A DNA stretch of 64,000 nt, taken from NCBI GenBank assembly GCA_022821645.1, contig JAJEDE010000016.1, forward strand, positions 87,151 through 151,150, written 5' to 3'. This document shows positions 51,219 to 60,385 of the stretch, piece after piece (the stretch's first letter is position 1; each line of letters begins with the position of its first letter). The translations under genes and the position numbers were made by a program. The stretch comes from Chloroflexota bacterium (GTDB lineage Bacteria > Chloroflexota > UBA11872). The notes under the pieces are model-generated. The model saw only the letters and a list, made by a program, of their open reading frames with translations. It made no database searches and was not told the origin of the DNA.

Positions 51219-51296
51219 GCCGCCTCGGATTCTGACTCCCGCGTATCCGGCATGAGGTTGCCTCGAGCGAGGGACAAGTGCAGGAAGTCGTCACGC

Positions 51297-51325
51297 TTGA
51301 CAATGTGTAAACCATAGTTCACAGT
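51297..51325 (+). promoter_or_regulatory. Promoter and operator of the Gp49-type toxin-antitoxin operon
   Basis: TTGACA (51297-51302), 17-bp spacer, CACAGT (51320-51325). TGTAAAC-CATA-GTTCACA (51306-51323) is an 18-bp palindrome with one mismatched pair, lying across the spacer. Six bp separate the -10 box from the GTG start, so the message would be leaderless, as predicted for higBA. Confidence 0.6.
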
Positions 51326-51331
51326 TGCCCT

Positions 51332-51625
51332 GTGTTCGAGATCGTCGAGAGCGCCACTTTCAGGCGTTGGGTTCGAGGCCTACGTGACCGGCGGGCGACG
51401 GCCCGAATCAACGCCCGCCTGCGAAGCGTCTCGCTGGGCAACCTTGGCGATTTCAAGCCTGTGGGCGGGGGAGTTTCCGAGATGCGAATCAACTACGGCC
51501 CGGGATACCGCATCTATTTCGTGCGCAGTGGACCGACAGTCGTTGTCCTGCTTTGCGGCGGCGACAAGGGGAGCCAGCAGCGCGACATCGCAAGCGCAAA
51601 GAGACTGGCTAGGGAGTGGAGATGA
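51332..51625 (+). CDS. RelE/ParE-type toxin (Gp49-like addiction module killer)
   Basis: 97 aa, GTG start. Motifs FRRWVRGLRDRRATARINAR, LGDFKPVGGGVSEMRINYGP, GYRIYFVRSGPTVVVLLCGG and DKGSQQRDIASAKRLAREWR are those of the COG3657 killer family. Toxin first, antidote 3 bp after. Likely an mRNA endonuclease. Confidence 0.92.
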   Translation: MFEIVESATFRRWVRGLRDRRATARINARLRSVSLGNLGDFKPVGGGVSEMRINYGPGYRIYFVRSGPTVVVLLCGGDKGSQQRDIASAKRLAREWR

Positions 51626-51628
51626 GCT

Positions 51629-51916
51629 ATGGCTGAAACGTTTTCCCGCTGGGACGCGGCGGAGCACCTGCAAAGCAAAGAGGATGTCCGGCTATATCTC
51701 GAAGCTTGCGTCGAGGAGGATCCGGGCGACGGCAGCCTGATTCGGGCCGCGCTGAACGATATTGCACGGTCACAGAACATGAGCCGCCTCGCTCGTGAAG
51801 TTGGCATGACACGGGAGGGGCTGTACAAGGCCTTGTCCGAGAACGGCAACCCGTCGTTCGCCACCGTCATGCGCACTTTCCGAGCGCTGGGAATGCAGAT
51901 CCGGATCACGGTCTAG
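51629..51916 (+). CDS. Addiction module antidote, HTH type (COG3636)
   Basis: 95 aa. DAAEHLQSKEDVRLYLEACV at the N terminus and a helix-turn-helix in MSRLAREVGMTREGLYKALS followed by ENGNPSFATVMRTFRALG, standard for the partner of Gp49-type toxins. Likely autorepressor at the palindrome 51306-51323. Confidence 0.92.
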   Translation: MAETFSRWDAAEHLQSKEDVRLYLEACVEEDPGDGSLIRAALNDIARSQNMSRLAREVGMTREGLYKALSENGNPSFATVMRTFRALGMQIRITV

Positions 51917-51918
51917 CC

Positions 51919-52701
51919 ATTTGCCGCTCACGCTATACGCCCTACGACATCTGGCCGGTACGCCGCGCGAGCATCACCGACCTGAGCCTGCGCCGGTTCG
52001 AGGAGGAGTACTTGCCGCATGCCTTCAGCCCCGAGGCGCTGGAGGCGAACGAACGCAGCCTGGAACAGCAACTGGCGGCCACCAAGATGATCGTCGCCGA
52101 CGACGATCCGACACCAACGATCCTGGGCCTGCTGGTGTTGGGCAAGCAGCCGCGATTCTTCATCGAGAGCGCCTACATCCAGTTCCTGCGCATCGATGGA
52201 CTTGACTTGGCGGCTCCGATCATCGACGAGCAGGTCATCGACGGAACAATTTCCGACGTCCTGCGGCGCACCGACGACAAGCTGCGGTCGCACATCCGCA
52301 CGCGCGTGGACATCACCAGTGCCGACCTGGAACGGCGCACATCCACCTACCCGCTCGAAGCGCTCCAGCAAGTCACGCGAAACGCGGTGATGCACCGCGC
52401 CTACGAACAAACGAACGCCCCCGTGCGCATCACCTGGCTCAACGACCGTATCGAGATCATCAGTCCGGGCGGCCCATTCGGCGCCGTGACGCAGGAGAGC
52501 TTCGGTCGGCCCGGCGTAGTGGACTACCGGAATCCAAACCTGGCTGAGGCCCTACGCGCCCTGGGCTACGTCCAACGCTTCGGCGTCGGCATCCCCACCG
52601 CCCGGCGCCTGCTGGCGGAGAACGGAAACCCTGAACCGGAGTTCGACGTCTCCGATGGATTCATCCAGACAACCATATGGAAGCGGCCAGGATTGAGATA
52701 A
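51919..52701 (+). pseudogene. AlbA_2/HATPase-type transcriptional regulator, N-terminal domain missing
   Basis: The frame enters without a good start at TPYDIWPVRRASITDLSLRR and continues FEEEYLPHAFSPEALEAN, the linker after an AlbA_2 DNA-binding domain in full-length proteins. The RecG-like/HATPase_c_4 part is intact (QQVTRNAVMHRAYEQTNAPV, IEIISPGGPFG, RPGVVDYRNPNLAEALRALG). The AlbA_2 domain of about 120 residues is absent; the antidote gene lies directly before. TTG 52012 could give a 229-aa product. Most likely a truncated gene brought in by the insertion. Confidence 0.6.
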
Positions 52702-52753
52702 AGGGCAACGCCACCCTCAGTACGCAACGCCCCGGAACCGCTTCCATCTTCGA

Positions 52754-52846
52754 TTCCCCTTCGCCAACGACTTCTGCCGGGACAAGCCGCATCCGGCGTT
52801 TGAGGCGAAGGGTGATGGACAGCGTGCGGCTTGTTACAAGGCGTAG
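52754..52846 (+). pseudogene. Relic of the dppF 3' end
   Basis: Codons 52763-52843 read ANDFCRDKPHPAFEAKGDGQ, then RAACYKA and stop; intact dppF ends ADDFCRDSPHPALEEKDGGQ, then RVACYKA. By-eye count gives 17 differences in 84 bp, about 80 percent identity. Upstream of it only RFPF is left of the CRFYSRCP motif. Non-functional. Confidence 0.8.
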
Positions 52847-52889
52847 ACGGATCTCCCGACTGACCGGCCTGACCGGCGGCTGGCATTCG

Positions 52890-53156
52890 TCAGCGGTATA
52901 TCCGGTCGCGGCCGCCGACTCTTAGGACCAGGACTCGAAGCACATCGTCCTGAATGTCGCAGATGACGCGGCAGCGGCCGACGCGGTAGCGCCAAAGGCC
53001 GCCCATGGGGCCGGTGAGTGCCTTGCCGCGGTCTCGCGGGTGAGCCAGGGTCGCAACCTCGGCGTCCATGTAGTCGAGGATGCGTCGCGCCATCCTGCGA
53101 TCGAGCTTGCGGAGCTGACTTCGGGCCGTGTCGGTGTATTCAACCGTCCAAACCAA
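52890..53156 (-). CDS. relE: RelE-family toxin
   Basis: 88 aa, TTG start assumed (no ATG/GTG available before WTVEYTDTARSQLRKLDRRM). Continues ARRILDYMDAEVATLAHPRD, GKALTGPMGGLWRYRVGRCR and VICDIQDDVLRVLVLRVGGR, with the catalytic-type Arg/His-poor RelE pattern. The start overlaps the end of the antitoxin gene by 17 bp, so translation is coupled. Confidence 0.9.
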   Translation of the reverse strand: MVWTVEYTDTARSQLRKLDRRMARRILDYMDAEVATLAHPRDRGKALTGPMGGLWRYRVGRCRVICDIQDDVLRVLVLRVGGRDRIYR

Positions 53157-53379
53157 GGTCGGCTCTCACGTCCCGGCCAGAATGCAGACGCTCGCGGCCA
53201 CTGCGGACGCGTTCGAGAACGTCGGCGGCCAGGTAGTAGTCCTCCAGGTCGTCCAGCCCGGATTCAATGAGTTCGCGCAGGTAAAAGGCCTTGGAGCGTC
53301 CGGTTTGGGACGCGAGAAAGTTCAGGCGCTGCTCGGACTCCGGTGACAGGCGGATCGAAGTGGGCAAAGCGGACACCAC
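53140..53379 (-). CDS. relB: RelB-like ribbon-helix-helix antitoxin
   Basis: 79 aa, GTG start. LPTSIRLSPESEQRLNFLAS followed by QTGRSKAFYLRELIESGLDD is a MetJ/Arc-type RHH motif; DVLERVRSGRERLHSGRDVR would wrap the toxin. A palindrome lies just upstream. Confidence 0.88.
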   Translation of the reverse strand: MVSALPTSIRLSPESEQRLNFLASQTGRSKAFYLRELIESGLDDLEDYYLAADVLERVRSGRERLHSGRDVRADLGLDG

Positions 53380-53389
53380 GCTTCGTCCT

Positions 53390-53412
53390 GAATACGTGTA
53401 TTCACTGTATTC
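53390..53412 (-). promoter_or_regulatory. relBE operator
   Basis: GAATACGTGTATTC (53390-53403) is a perfect 14-bp palindrome, followed by a third half-site GTATTC (53407-53412), about 10 bp before the antitoxin start. Position and symmetry fit binding of an RHH antitoxin dimer pair. -35/-10 boxes are not clear. Confidence 0.6.
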
Positions 53413-53632
53413 CAGCGCAGCGCGCTTCGCAACTTCGACGTTCGAGGTGGATGTGACCGCCGGAGAGCCTGAGGCCTATGGTCGCAGCGGCCGCTTGAAG
53501 TGCCACCGAACTCTTCTCCGTGCCGCCTGGATCGACGCAACAGAGGCAGGCATCACCGCGGGCAAAAGACGAGAGCGAGGAACTTATGTCAGGTACTGTT
53601 CCCGGACTGGGAACGGGTTCATCCGCTGCTGG
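53413..53632. other. Intergenic region without recognised gene
   Basis: Between relBE and the tRNA genes. Contains no convincing frame and no clear promoter; the tRNAs are transcribed leftward into it. Confidence 0.4.
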
Positions 53633-53728
53633 TGGCGGAGGAGGTGGGATTCGAACCCACGACCGAGGGGAGCACCCCCGGTAACCGCTTAGCAGGCGGC
53701 CGCACTAGACCAACTATGCGACTCCTCC
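53633..53728 (-). tRNA. tRNA-Ser (anticodon GCU)
   Basis: The minus strand starts GGAGGAGTCGCATAGTTGGT; anticodon stem-loop CCGCC-TGCTAAG-CGG with anticodon GCT; a long variable arm (GGGGGTGCTCCCCTC) as in class II tRNAs; T-arm GTGGGTTCGAATCCCAC; acceptor 3' strand CTCCTCC, discriminator G and an encoded CCA. Reads AGC/AGU. Confidence 0.93.
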
Positions 53729-53755
53729 AGGCGTTGGTGAGACAGGACAGGGACT

Positions 53756-53845
53756 TGGCGGAGGGGGTGGGATTCGAACCCACGAGGCGGTTGCCCGCCT
53801 AGTGGTTTTCAAGACCACCTCCTTAAGCCACTCGGACACCCCTCC
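53756..53845 (-). tRNA. tRNA-Ser (anticodon UGA)
   Basis: The minus strand starts GGAGGGGTGTCCGAGTGGCT; anticodon stem-loop GTGGT-CTTGAAA-ACCAC with anticodon TGA; variable arm GGCGGGCAACCGCC; T-arm GTGGGTTCGAATCCCAC; acceptor CCCCTCC, G, encoded CCA. Lies 27 bp upstream of the tRNA-Ser(GCU), probably co-transcribed. Reads UCA-type codons. Confidence 0.95.
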
Positions 53846-53934
53846 AATTCACCACTGAATTATAGCCCCGCCGGGGCCTGGGATGGTCATACTCTCGAAA
53901 GGCCGCCGCACGGAGAGCCACGGGAGCGCAGACG

Positions 53935-54435
53935 ATGGGCGGGGAGCGACCTGGCGGCCCGCGTGGGAAACATCCGCCTGGAGGCGCGGCGACCTGCAAG
54001 GGTCCGCTGCCAGAGAAGGTGCTGGAAGGCATCCGCCTCTTCAACGCGCGGGAGTTTTTTGAGCAGCACGAGGCGCTGGAGGAGGCTTGGCTGGCAGAGC
54101 CTGGGCCGGTGCGGGACCTGTACCGGGGGATCCTGCAGATCGGCGTGGGCTTCTATCACCTGGAGCGGCGGAACTTCCGCGGCGCGCGCAACCTGCTGAC
54201 CTACGGGATGGACCGGCTGGCGCCCTTTGAGCCGGCCTGCCGGGGCGTGGACGTGCGGGGTCTGCGGGCGGCGGCGCTGCGGTGTCGCGAGGAGTTGGAA
54301 CGCCTCGGCCCGGACCGAATCGCCGAGTTCGACATGGACCTCATTCCGCTGGTGCGGGTGGATGAGGCCGCGCAGGTTGCGTCCGGGCAGGGCGGGTCGC
54401 AGACTTCGGCTGCGTCAACAGATTCGATCGGCTAG
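53935..54435 (+). CDS. DUF309 domain protein
   Basis: 166 aa. The conserved DUF309 helical core is FNAREFFEQHEALEEAWLAE followed by RDLYRGILQIGVGFYHLERR; the HExxE-like arrangement is a family hallmark, function unknown. The N-terminal 25 residues (Gly/Pro-rich) may be an over-extension. Followed 6 bp later by a Gfo/Idh gene. Confidence 0.85.
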   Translation: MGGERPGGPRGKHPPGGAATCKGPLPEKVLEGIRLFNAREFFEQHEALEEAWLAEPGPVRDLYRGILQIGVGFYHLERRNFRGARNLLTYGMDRLAPFEPACRGVDVRGLRAAALRCREELERLGPDRIAEFDMDLIPLVRVDEAAQVASGQGGSQTSAASTDSIG

Positions 54436-54441
54436 CCGCCC

Positions 54442-55497
54442 ATGCCCAAGCAGTTGCGCGTCGGAATCGCCGGGATCCGTCACAGCCACACGCCCACGCT
54501 GGTCCGGCAATGGGGCGAGCTCGAGGACGCCGAGGTGGTGGCGGCGGCGGACAGCTTCCCGAGCGCGCGAGCCCTCGCCAGCGACGAGTGGGGCATTCCG
54601 TCGATCTACGAGACCTGGGACGCGATGTTCGACGCCGAGGACCTGGACGTGGTCACGTCCACCCTGCCCAACACCCAGCACGCCGACATCGTGGACGCCT
54701 GCGCGGCGCGCGGGCTGCCGGTGCTGATCGAGAAGCCGATGTCAAGTTCGCTGGCGGACGCCGACCGCATGGTGCAGGCGGCCGAGGCTGCCGGGATTCC
54801 GGCGCTGATCAACTGGCCGACGCTGGGGCAGACCGCGTTCGAGACCGGCGCAAAGCTGGTTGCGGACGGAGCGATCGGGACGCCTCGGCAGTACGTCTTT
54901 CGCGGCGGCAACCCCATCGCCACCCGCAAGGCGGAGCAGCCCGACTGGTTCCAGTGGCTGTTCGACGCGGCGCAGGGCGGCGGATCGTGGATCGACTACG
55001 CGGGCTACGGCGCGGCGCCTTGCCTGCTGTGGATGGGGCGGCCGCGCCGGCTGGCGGCGCGGGACGCGTCGGTTACCGAGCGCAACGCGCGGGCGGACGA
55101 GAGCGCGGCCGCCGTGCTGGAGTTTCCTCGCGGCCTGGGAATCATCCAGACCTCGCACGTGCAGGTGGGATACCCGGGACCTCAGGGCACGATGTTGCAC
55201 ATCGAAGTGAGCGGCGAGACGGGCGTGCTGGTCATGACGCCGGGCGCGGACGGCGCTGAGTTGCGCATCTACGACGGCGACAAGCGTCGAGCAGGCGAAC
55301 TGATCGAAACGCCGCCGCCCGCTCCTGAACGCCGCAGCGGGGTGGCCTACTTTGCGCACTGCGTGCGCGAGGGCGCGCCGATCGAGGGTCGCGGGAGCTT
55401 CCGGTTCAACCGGGAAGTGGTAGCCATTATCGACGCAGGCGTGCGCGCGCTCACCACCGGCGCGTCGGTAGGCGTACCGCCGGCGCTGGACGGATAG
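54442..55497 (+). CDS. Gfo/Idh/MocA family oxidoreductase
   Basis: 351 aa. Starts RVGIAGIRHSHTPTLVRQWG (a variant Rossmann loop with His pair), EKP motif in PVLIEKPMSSSLADADRM, and a C-terminal domain with WIDYAGYGAAPCLLWMGRPR. NAD(P)-dependent sugar or cyclitol dehydrogenase-like. Followed 11 bp later by an SDR gene, so the pair probably forms one catabolic unit. Confidence 0.87.
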   Translation: MPKQLRVGIAGIRHSHTPTLVRQWGELEDAEVVAAADSFPSARALASDEWGIPSIYETWDAMFDAEDLDVVTSTLPNTQHADIVDACAARGLPVLIEKPMSSSLADADRMVQAAEAAGIPALINWPTLGQTAFETGAKLVADGAIGTPRQYVFRGGNPIATRKAEQPDWFQWLFDAAQGGGSWIDYAGYGAAPCLLWMGRPRRLAARDASVTERNARADESAAAVLEFPRGLGIIQTSHVQVGYPGPQGTMLHIEVSGETGVLVMTPGADGAELRIYDGDKRRAGELIETPPPAPERRSGVAYFAHCVREGAPIEGRGSFRFNREVVAIIDAGVRALTTGASVGVPPALDG

Positions 55498-55508
55498 CGG
55501 GCCAGGCA

Positions 55509-56276
55509 ATGACCGGATCGGTCGCGATCACCGGCGCGGGCCGAGGCATTGGCCGGGCCACGGCGCTGAAGATGGCCGCTGACGGCTGGGCCGTGGCGGT
55601 ATCCGACATTGACGGCGACTCGGCGGCGGCCGTGGCCGAGGAGATCCGGAGCGGCGGCGGAACGGCGTTTTCAGCTCAGCTGGACGTGACCGACCACGAC
55701 GCGGTTCGCGCGTGGGTCTACGAGGTCGACGACGAGCTTGGCGGACTGACCGGCGCCGTCGCCAACGCCGGAATCATGCGTGTGCAGAACTTCCTGGACC
55801 TCACGCCCGAGATCTGGCGCCAGGTCATGTCCGTCAACCTGGACGGCACGTTCCACTTCGTGCACCCGGTGGCCGAGCGGATGGCGGAACGCAAACAGGG
55901 GAGCATTGTCATCATCGCTTCGGCCTCATCGCGCCTGCCCTCATTCGCCACCAACGTCTACAACACCAGCAAGACGGCCCTGCACGGGTTGACGCGCGTG
56001 ATGGCGATGGAACTGGGTCCGCTCAACGTGCGGGTGAACGCCGTGAGCCCGGGCGTGGTGGACACCCCGATGTGGGAGTACATCGACCGGGAGCGGGCCA
56101 AGCTGCTGGGCAAGCAACCCGGCGAAGTAATCGCCGAGGCGATTTCCCGCATTCCGCTGGGCCGGGTGGAAACGCCGGAGGACGTGGCCGGGTTCGTGGC
56201 CTACCTGCTGTCCGATGCGTCGGACTACATGACCGGCCAGAACATCAGCTACGACGGCGGCTTCGTGATGCCGTAG
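55509..56276 (+). CDS. Short-chain dehydrogenase/reductase
   Basis: 255 aa classical SDR: cofactor motif TGAGRGIGRAT, Asp in VSDIDGD favouring NAD, NAG in GAVANAGIM, catalytic Ser in IIASASSRL and YNTSK (Tyr/Lys), PG motif VSPGVVDTPM, C-terminal YMTGQNISYDGGFVMP. Substrate not evident; likely the partner of the preceding Gfo/Idh enzyme. Confidence 0.92.
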   Translation: MTGSVAITGAGRGIGRATALKMAADGWAVAVSDIDGDSAAAVAEEIRSGGGTAFSAQLDVTDHDAVRAWVYEVDDELGGLTGAVANAGIMRVQNFLDLTPEIWRQVMSVNLDGTFHFVHPVAERMAERKQGSIVIIASASSRLPSFATNVYNTSKTALHGLTRVMAMELGPLNVRVNAVSPGVVDTPMWEYIDRERAKLLGKQPGEVIAEAISRIPLGRVETPEDVAGFVAYLLSDASDYMTGQNISYDGGFVMP

Positions 56277-56290
56277 GCGTCTCGAAGAAC

Positions 56291-56321
56291 CTGCCGACGT
56301 TTCCTGAGCCGTTGATATACT
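56291..56321 (+). promoter_or_regulatory. Probable rpsA promoter
   Basis: TATACT (56316-56321) as -10 with a weak TGCCGA (56292-56297) 18 bp upstream. The -10 box lies in GTTGATATACTCAAC, an inverted repeat that might allow regulation. A leader hairpin GCCGCC/GGCGGC (56332-56350) follows. Confidence 0.5.
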
Positions 56322-56382
56322 CAACGAGGCAGCCGCCCCCTATAGGCGGCGCCATCCCCAATACTTCGAAAGGCATCTCCGC

Positions 56383-57735
56383 TTGAGCGCGACTCACGAC
56401 GCTGCGGCGCCAGCCGACGTCTCGGTAGCCGAACCAGAACCAGTCGTTGAGCTGGAGTCGATGGAAGACCTGCTGAACGAGCCCGGCGGCGCGATGCAGG
56501 GGATTTCCCGAGGCGACGTGATCGAGGGCCTCGTCGTTGGGGTCGACCCCGACGAATTGCTCGTGGACATCGGCTTGAAGTCCGAGGGCGTGGTGCCGCA
56601 GCGGGAGTTGTGGGACTCGCGGTCCGAGGAGCCGAAGCCCGTCTTCAGCGTTGGCGATGTCGCCTTCGTGTATGTGGTTCGGCCGGAGGGCGACGGACCT
56701 GCGGTGCTCTCGGTACGCCGGGCAGCGCAGGAGAAAGTCTGGCGCGCCACCGAGGAACTCTTCGAGAACGGCACGATCATTGAGTCCACCGTCCAGGAAT
56801 ACAACAAGGGCGGCGTCCTGGTGGACGTGGGACCGCGCGGCTTCGTACCCCTGTCACAGCTCACCAGCCTGCGGCGCGGGCCTGCCGACGAGACCGAAGA
56901 AGAACTGAACGCGAAGCTGTCGGAGTTGGTCGGCAAGATGATCTACGTCAAGATCATCGAACTCGACCGGCGCCGGAACCGCCTGATCCTCTCGGAGCGA
57001 GTCGCCGAGCGCGAAATGCGCGCGCAGCGGCGCGAAGTGCTGCTGGACGAGTTGCAGGTTGGGCAGGTTCGCAAGGGCATCGTCAGCAACATCTGCAGTT
57101 TTGGCGCATTCATCGACCTGGGCGGGGCAGACGGGCTGGCCCACATCTCCGAGCTTTCGTGGAGCCGCGTGGAGAGCCCCGAGGAAATCCTGCGGCCGGG
57201 CGAGGAAGTAGACGTTTACGTACTGGCCCTGGACCGCGTGGACAAGAAGATCGCGCTGAGCATGCGGCGCGCCACGACGGACCCGTGGGCCAATCTGACG
57301 GCGCGCTTCCAGGAAAACGAGGTTGTGCCGGGGGTCGTCACCAAGTTGGCGCCGTTCGGCGCGTTCATTCGGCTGGCGGACGGTGTTGAAGGACTGGCCC
57401 ATTCCTCGGATCTGGGGAACGCGGCCCTGCACATGGTGAACGAAGGCGATATCGGGCAGTTCCGCATCCTCAGCATCGACGCCCAACGGCGGCGCATCCG
57501 GTTGACGCCGGTCGAGATCTATCCGGCGCCCGACGAGGACTACCTCGACGAAGAGGCCGAAGGCGAACTGGCCGCGGTGGCGGAAAGCCCGGATGCGGAC
57601 GTAGCCGAGGAGTTTGACGACGCGGACGCAGTTGTCGCCGAGGACGCCGACGACCTAGATGAAGCAAACGTTACGGATTCCGACGGCGTGGATGCCACAA
57701 TAGAGGCGAGCGACGAGACCACGAGCGGTTCGTAA
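56383..57735 (+). CDS. rpsA: 30S ribosomal protein S1
   Basis: 450 aa, TTG start. Four S1 OB-folds: GDVIEGLVVGVDPDELLVDI, GTIIESTVQEYNKGGVLVDV, GQVRKGIVSNICSFGAFIDL and ENEVVPGVVTKLAPFGAFIR, then an acidic C-terminal tail (Glu/Asp/Ala-rich) of about 70 residues. Four-domain S1 is usual outside Proteobacteria. Binds mRNA on the 30S subunit. No strong Shine-Dalgarno precedes the TTG. clpC follows after 29 bp. Confidence 0.93.
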   Translation: MSATHDAAAPADVSVAEPEPVVELESMEDLLNEPGGAMQGISRGDVIEGLVVGVDPDELLVDIGLKSEGVVPQRELWDSRSEEPKPVFSVGDVAFVYVVRPEGDGPAVLSVRRAAQEKVWRATEELFENGTIIESTVQEYNKGGVLVDVGPRGFVPLSQLTSLRRGPADETEEELNAKLSELVGKMIYVKIIELDRRRNRLILSERVAEREMRAQRREVLLDELQVGQVRKGIVSNICSFGAFIDLGGADGLAHISELSWSRVESPEEILRPGEEVDVYVLALDRVDKKIALSMRRATTDPWANLTARFQENEVVPGVVTKLAPFGAFIRLADGVEGLAHSSDLGNAALHMVNEGDIGQFRILSIDAQRRRIRLTPVEIYPAPDEDYLDEEAEGELAAVAESPDADVAEEFDDADAVVAEDADDLDEANVTDSDGVDATIEASDETTSGS

Positions 57736-57764
57736 GCTCTGGGTCGCCGCCACCGGAGGTTGCC

Positions 57765-60233
57765 GTGAACGACAGGCTCGATAAGTTCACGGAGCGCGCG
57801 AAAAAGGTCCTGGTCTACGCGCAGGACGAGGCGACGCGCTTTAACCACAACTACATCGGCACCGAGCACCTGCTGCTGGGCCTGGTGCGCGAGGGCGAGG
57901 GCATCGCCGCCCAGGTGCTCAAGAACCTGGGCGTCGAACTGAACAAGGTTCGCAGCGCGGTCGAGTTCATCATCGGCCGCGGCGAGCGCATGGTGGTTGG
58001 CGACATCACCCTGACGCCGCGCGCCAAGCGGGTCATCGAGCTGTCGATCGAAGAAGCCCGGCGGCTGGGCCACAACTACATCGGCACCGAGCACCTGCTG
58101 CTGGGCCTGGTGCGCGAGGGCGAGGGCATCGCCGCCGGCGTGCTGGAGAGCCTGGGCGTGAACCTGGAGAAGGTGCGCTCGCAGGTCGTGCAGGTCGTCA
58201 GCCAGAGCCAAAGCGAGCGCCCGCGCGAGGCCGCCACCACCGCCCCGTCCAAGCGTTCATCCAAGACACCGGTCGTCGACCAGATGGGCATCGACCTCAC
58301 GGCGGCGGCGCGAGCCGACAAGCTGGACCCGGTGATCGGGCGGCATGATGAAGTCGAGCGGGTGATCCAGATCCTGAGCCGCCGCACCAAGAACAACCCG
58401 GCCCTGATCGGCGAACCCGGCGTCGGCAAGACAGCCATCGTCGAGGGCCTGGCCCAGCGCATCATCGAAGGTGAAGTGCCCGACTCCTTGCGCGACCGGC
58501 GCGTGCTGACGCTGGACATGGGCACGCTGGTCGCCGGCACCAAGTACCGCGGCGAGTTCGAGGAACGCCTGAAAAAGGTGATCGACGAGATCAAGGGCTC
58601 CACCGATTCCGTGCTCTTCATCGACGAGCTACACACAGTCGTGGGCGCAGGCGCCGCCGAGGGCGCGGTGGACGCCGCGAACATCCTCAAGCCGTCGCTG
58701 GCCCGTGGTGAGTTGCAGGTGATCGGTGCGACGACGCTGGACGAGTACCGCAAGTACATCGAGCGCGACGCCGCCCTGGAACGCCGCTTCCAGCCGGTCA
58801 TGGTGCAGGAACCGTCGATCGAGGAAACCGTGGACATCCTGCGCGGCGTGCGCAGCCGCTACGCCGACCACCACAACGTGGAGATCACGGACGACGCCCT
58901 GGTCGCGGCTTCCGAGTTGGCCGGCCGCTACGTCACCGACCGGTTCCTGCCGGACAAGGCCATCGACGTGATGGACGAGGCCGCCGCCCGCGTCAAGATC
59001 CGCTACGGCATGCCGCCCAAGGGGCTGCGCGAACTCGAGTCCCGCGCGGACCAGGTGGCCGCGGAGAAATCCAAGGCCATCGACGCGGAAGACTTCGAAG
59101 CCGCCAACCAATTGCGTCAGGAAGAAGAGCAGTTGCGCGGCAAGGCCAACGCCCTGCGCGAGGAGTGGACCAAGTCCAACGAGGGCCAGTCGCCGCGCGT
59201 GACCGAAGAGGAAGTCGGACAGGTTGTGTCCATGTGGACCGGCATCCCGGTCACGCGCATCCGCGAGGAGGAGTCCGAGCGGCTGCTGCACATGGAAGAC
59301 GAGTTGGCACGGCGAGTGGTCAGCCAGAAGGAAGCCATCGAGTCCATCTCGCGCGCCGTGCGCCGTGCGCGGGCCGGGCTGAAGGACCCCCAGCGACCCA
59401 TTGGCGCGTTCATGTTCCTTGGGCCCACCGGCGTCGGTAAGACCCTGCTGGCGCGGGCGCTGGCCGACTTCATGTTTGGCAGCGAGGACTCGCTGATCCG
59501 CATCGACATGTCGGAGTACATGGAGCGCCACGCGGTATCGCGGCTGGTCGGCGCGCCGCCGGGCTACGTGGGCTACGAGGAAGGCGGCCAGTTGACCGAG
59601 GCCGTGCGCCGGCGCTCGTACGCCGTGATCCTGCTGGACGAGATTGAGAAAGCCCACCCCGAGGTCTTCAACATCCTGTTGCAGCTCATGGACGATGGCA
59701 GATTGACCGACGCCAAGGGGCGGTCGGTGGATTTCCGCAACACCATCGTGATCATGACGTCCAACGTGGGCGCCCAGCACATCAAGCGCAACGCCACGCT
59801 CGGCTTCCACAGCGAGGACGCGTCAACCGAGGACACTTATTACCGCAACATGCGGTCCAAGGTGCTGAACGAGCTCAAGAAGGTCTTCCGGCCCGAGTTC
59901 CTCAACCGGGTCGACGCCAGCGTGGTCTTCCACGCGCTCACCCGCGCCGACGTGGCCGACATCGTGGACCTGGAACTGGCGCGCGTTCGCCTGCAACTCA
60001 GCGAGCACGACCTGGAGCTGGAAGTCACGGCTGAAGCCAAGGGCCTGCTGGCCGAACAGGGATACGACCCCGACTTTGGCGCCCGTCCGCTGCGCCGCGT
60101 GATCCAGAACCTGATCGAGGACCCGCTGGCCGAAGAACTGCTGCGCGGCGCCTTCGAGCCGGGCGCCCAGGTGATCGTGGACAAAGATGGCGACGACGTG
60201 GCCATCACATCGCGAGAGCCGGTCGAAGCCTAG
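57765..60233 (+). CDS. clpC: ClpC ATPase (Hsp100 unfoldase)
   Basis: 822 aa, GTG start with GGAGG upstream. Two N-terminal Clp repeats with identical [20 protein letters not shown] at about residues 27 and 103. D1 AAA domain: Walker [11 protein letters not shown], Walker [11 protein letters not shown]. Then the UVR-containing middle region ([20 protein letters not shown]) and D2: Walker [10 protein letters not shown], sensor/Arg finger, C-terminal [16 protein letters not shown]. Works with ClpP in protein quality control. Forms an operon-like pair with rpsA. Confidence 0.97.
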   Translation: MNDRLDKFTERAKKVLVYAQDEATRFNHNYIGTEHLLLGLVREGEGIAAQVLKNLGVELNKVRSAVEFIIGRGERMVVGDITLTPRAKRVIELSIEEARRLGHNYIGTEHLLLGLVREGEGIAAGVLESLGVNLEKVRSQVVQVVSQSQSERPREAATTAPSKRSSKTPVVDQMGIDLTAAARADKLDPVIGRHDEVERVIQILSRRTKNNPALIGEPGVGKTAIVEGLAQRIIEGEVPDSLRDRRVLTLDMGTLVAGTKYRGEFEERLKKVIDEIKGSTDSVLFIDELHTVVGAGAAEGAVDAANILKPSLARGELQVIGATTLDEYRKYIERDAALERRFQPVMVQEPSIEETVDILRGVRSRYADHHNVEITDDALVAASELAGRYVTDRFLPDKAIDVMDEAAARVKIRYGMPPKGLRELESRADQVAAEKSKAIDAEDFEAANQLRQEEEQLRGKANALREEWTKSNEGQSPRVTEEEVGQVVSMWTGIPVTRIREEESERLLHMEDELARRVVSQKEAIESISRAVRRARAGLKDPQRPIGAFMFLGPTGVGKTLLARALADFMFGSEDSLIRIDMSEYMERHAVSRLVGAPPGYVGYEEGGQLTEAVRRRSYAVILLDEIEKAHPEVFNILLQLMDDGRLTDAKGRSVDFRNTIVIMTSNVGAQHIKRNATLGFHSEDASTEDTYYRNMRSKVLNELKKVFRPEFLNRVDASVVFHALTRADVADIVDLELARVRLQLSEHDLELEVTAEAKGLLAEQGYDPDFGARPLRRVIQNLIEDPLAEELLRGAFEPGAQVIVDKDGDDVAITSREPVEA

Positions 60234-60385
60234 TCTTCACGTCCTTCTGACAGAACAAGGCCTGACGCTCGTACTTGTGGCGGCCTACTCAACAGCCCAG
60301 ATCCTCTAGAGCCGTCAACGCGATCGACCGAGGGGCAGCTAACACGCCTCTGTGGCTTGCCTTGCTTCTGAACTCTTCGCAGCCG

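Noticed and set aside
53935..54435. Insertion next to the tRNA-Ser genes as a tRNA-targeted island
   Set aside because: No integrase and no duplicated tRNA end are seen; DUF309 and following genes look like normal chromosome.
58629..59810. Antisense frame within clpC
   Set aside because: clpC is unmistakable; the antisense product has no motif or plausible start signal.
60234..60385. Terminator after clpC
   Set aside because: No convincing stem with T-run found in the gap.
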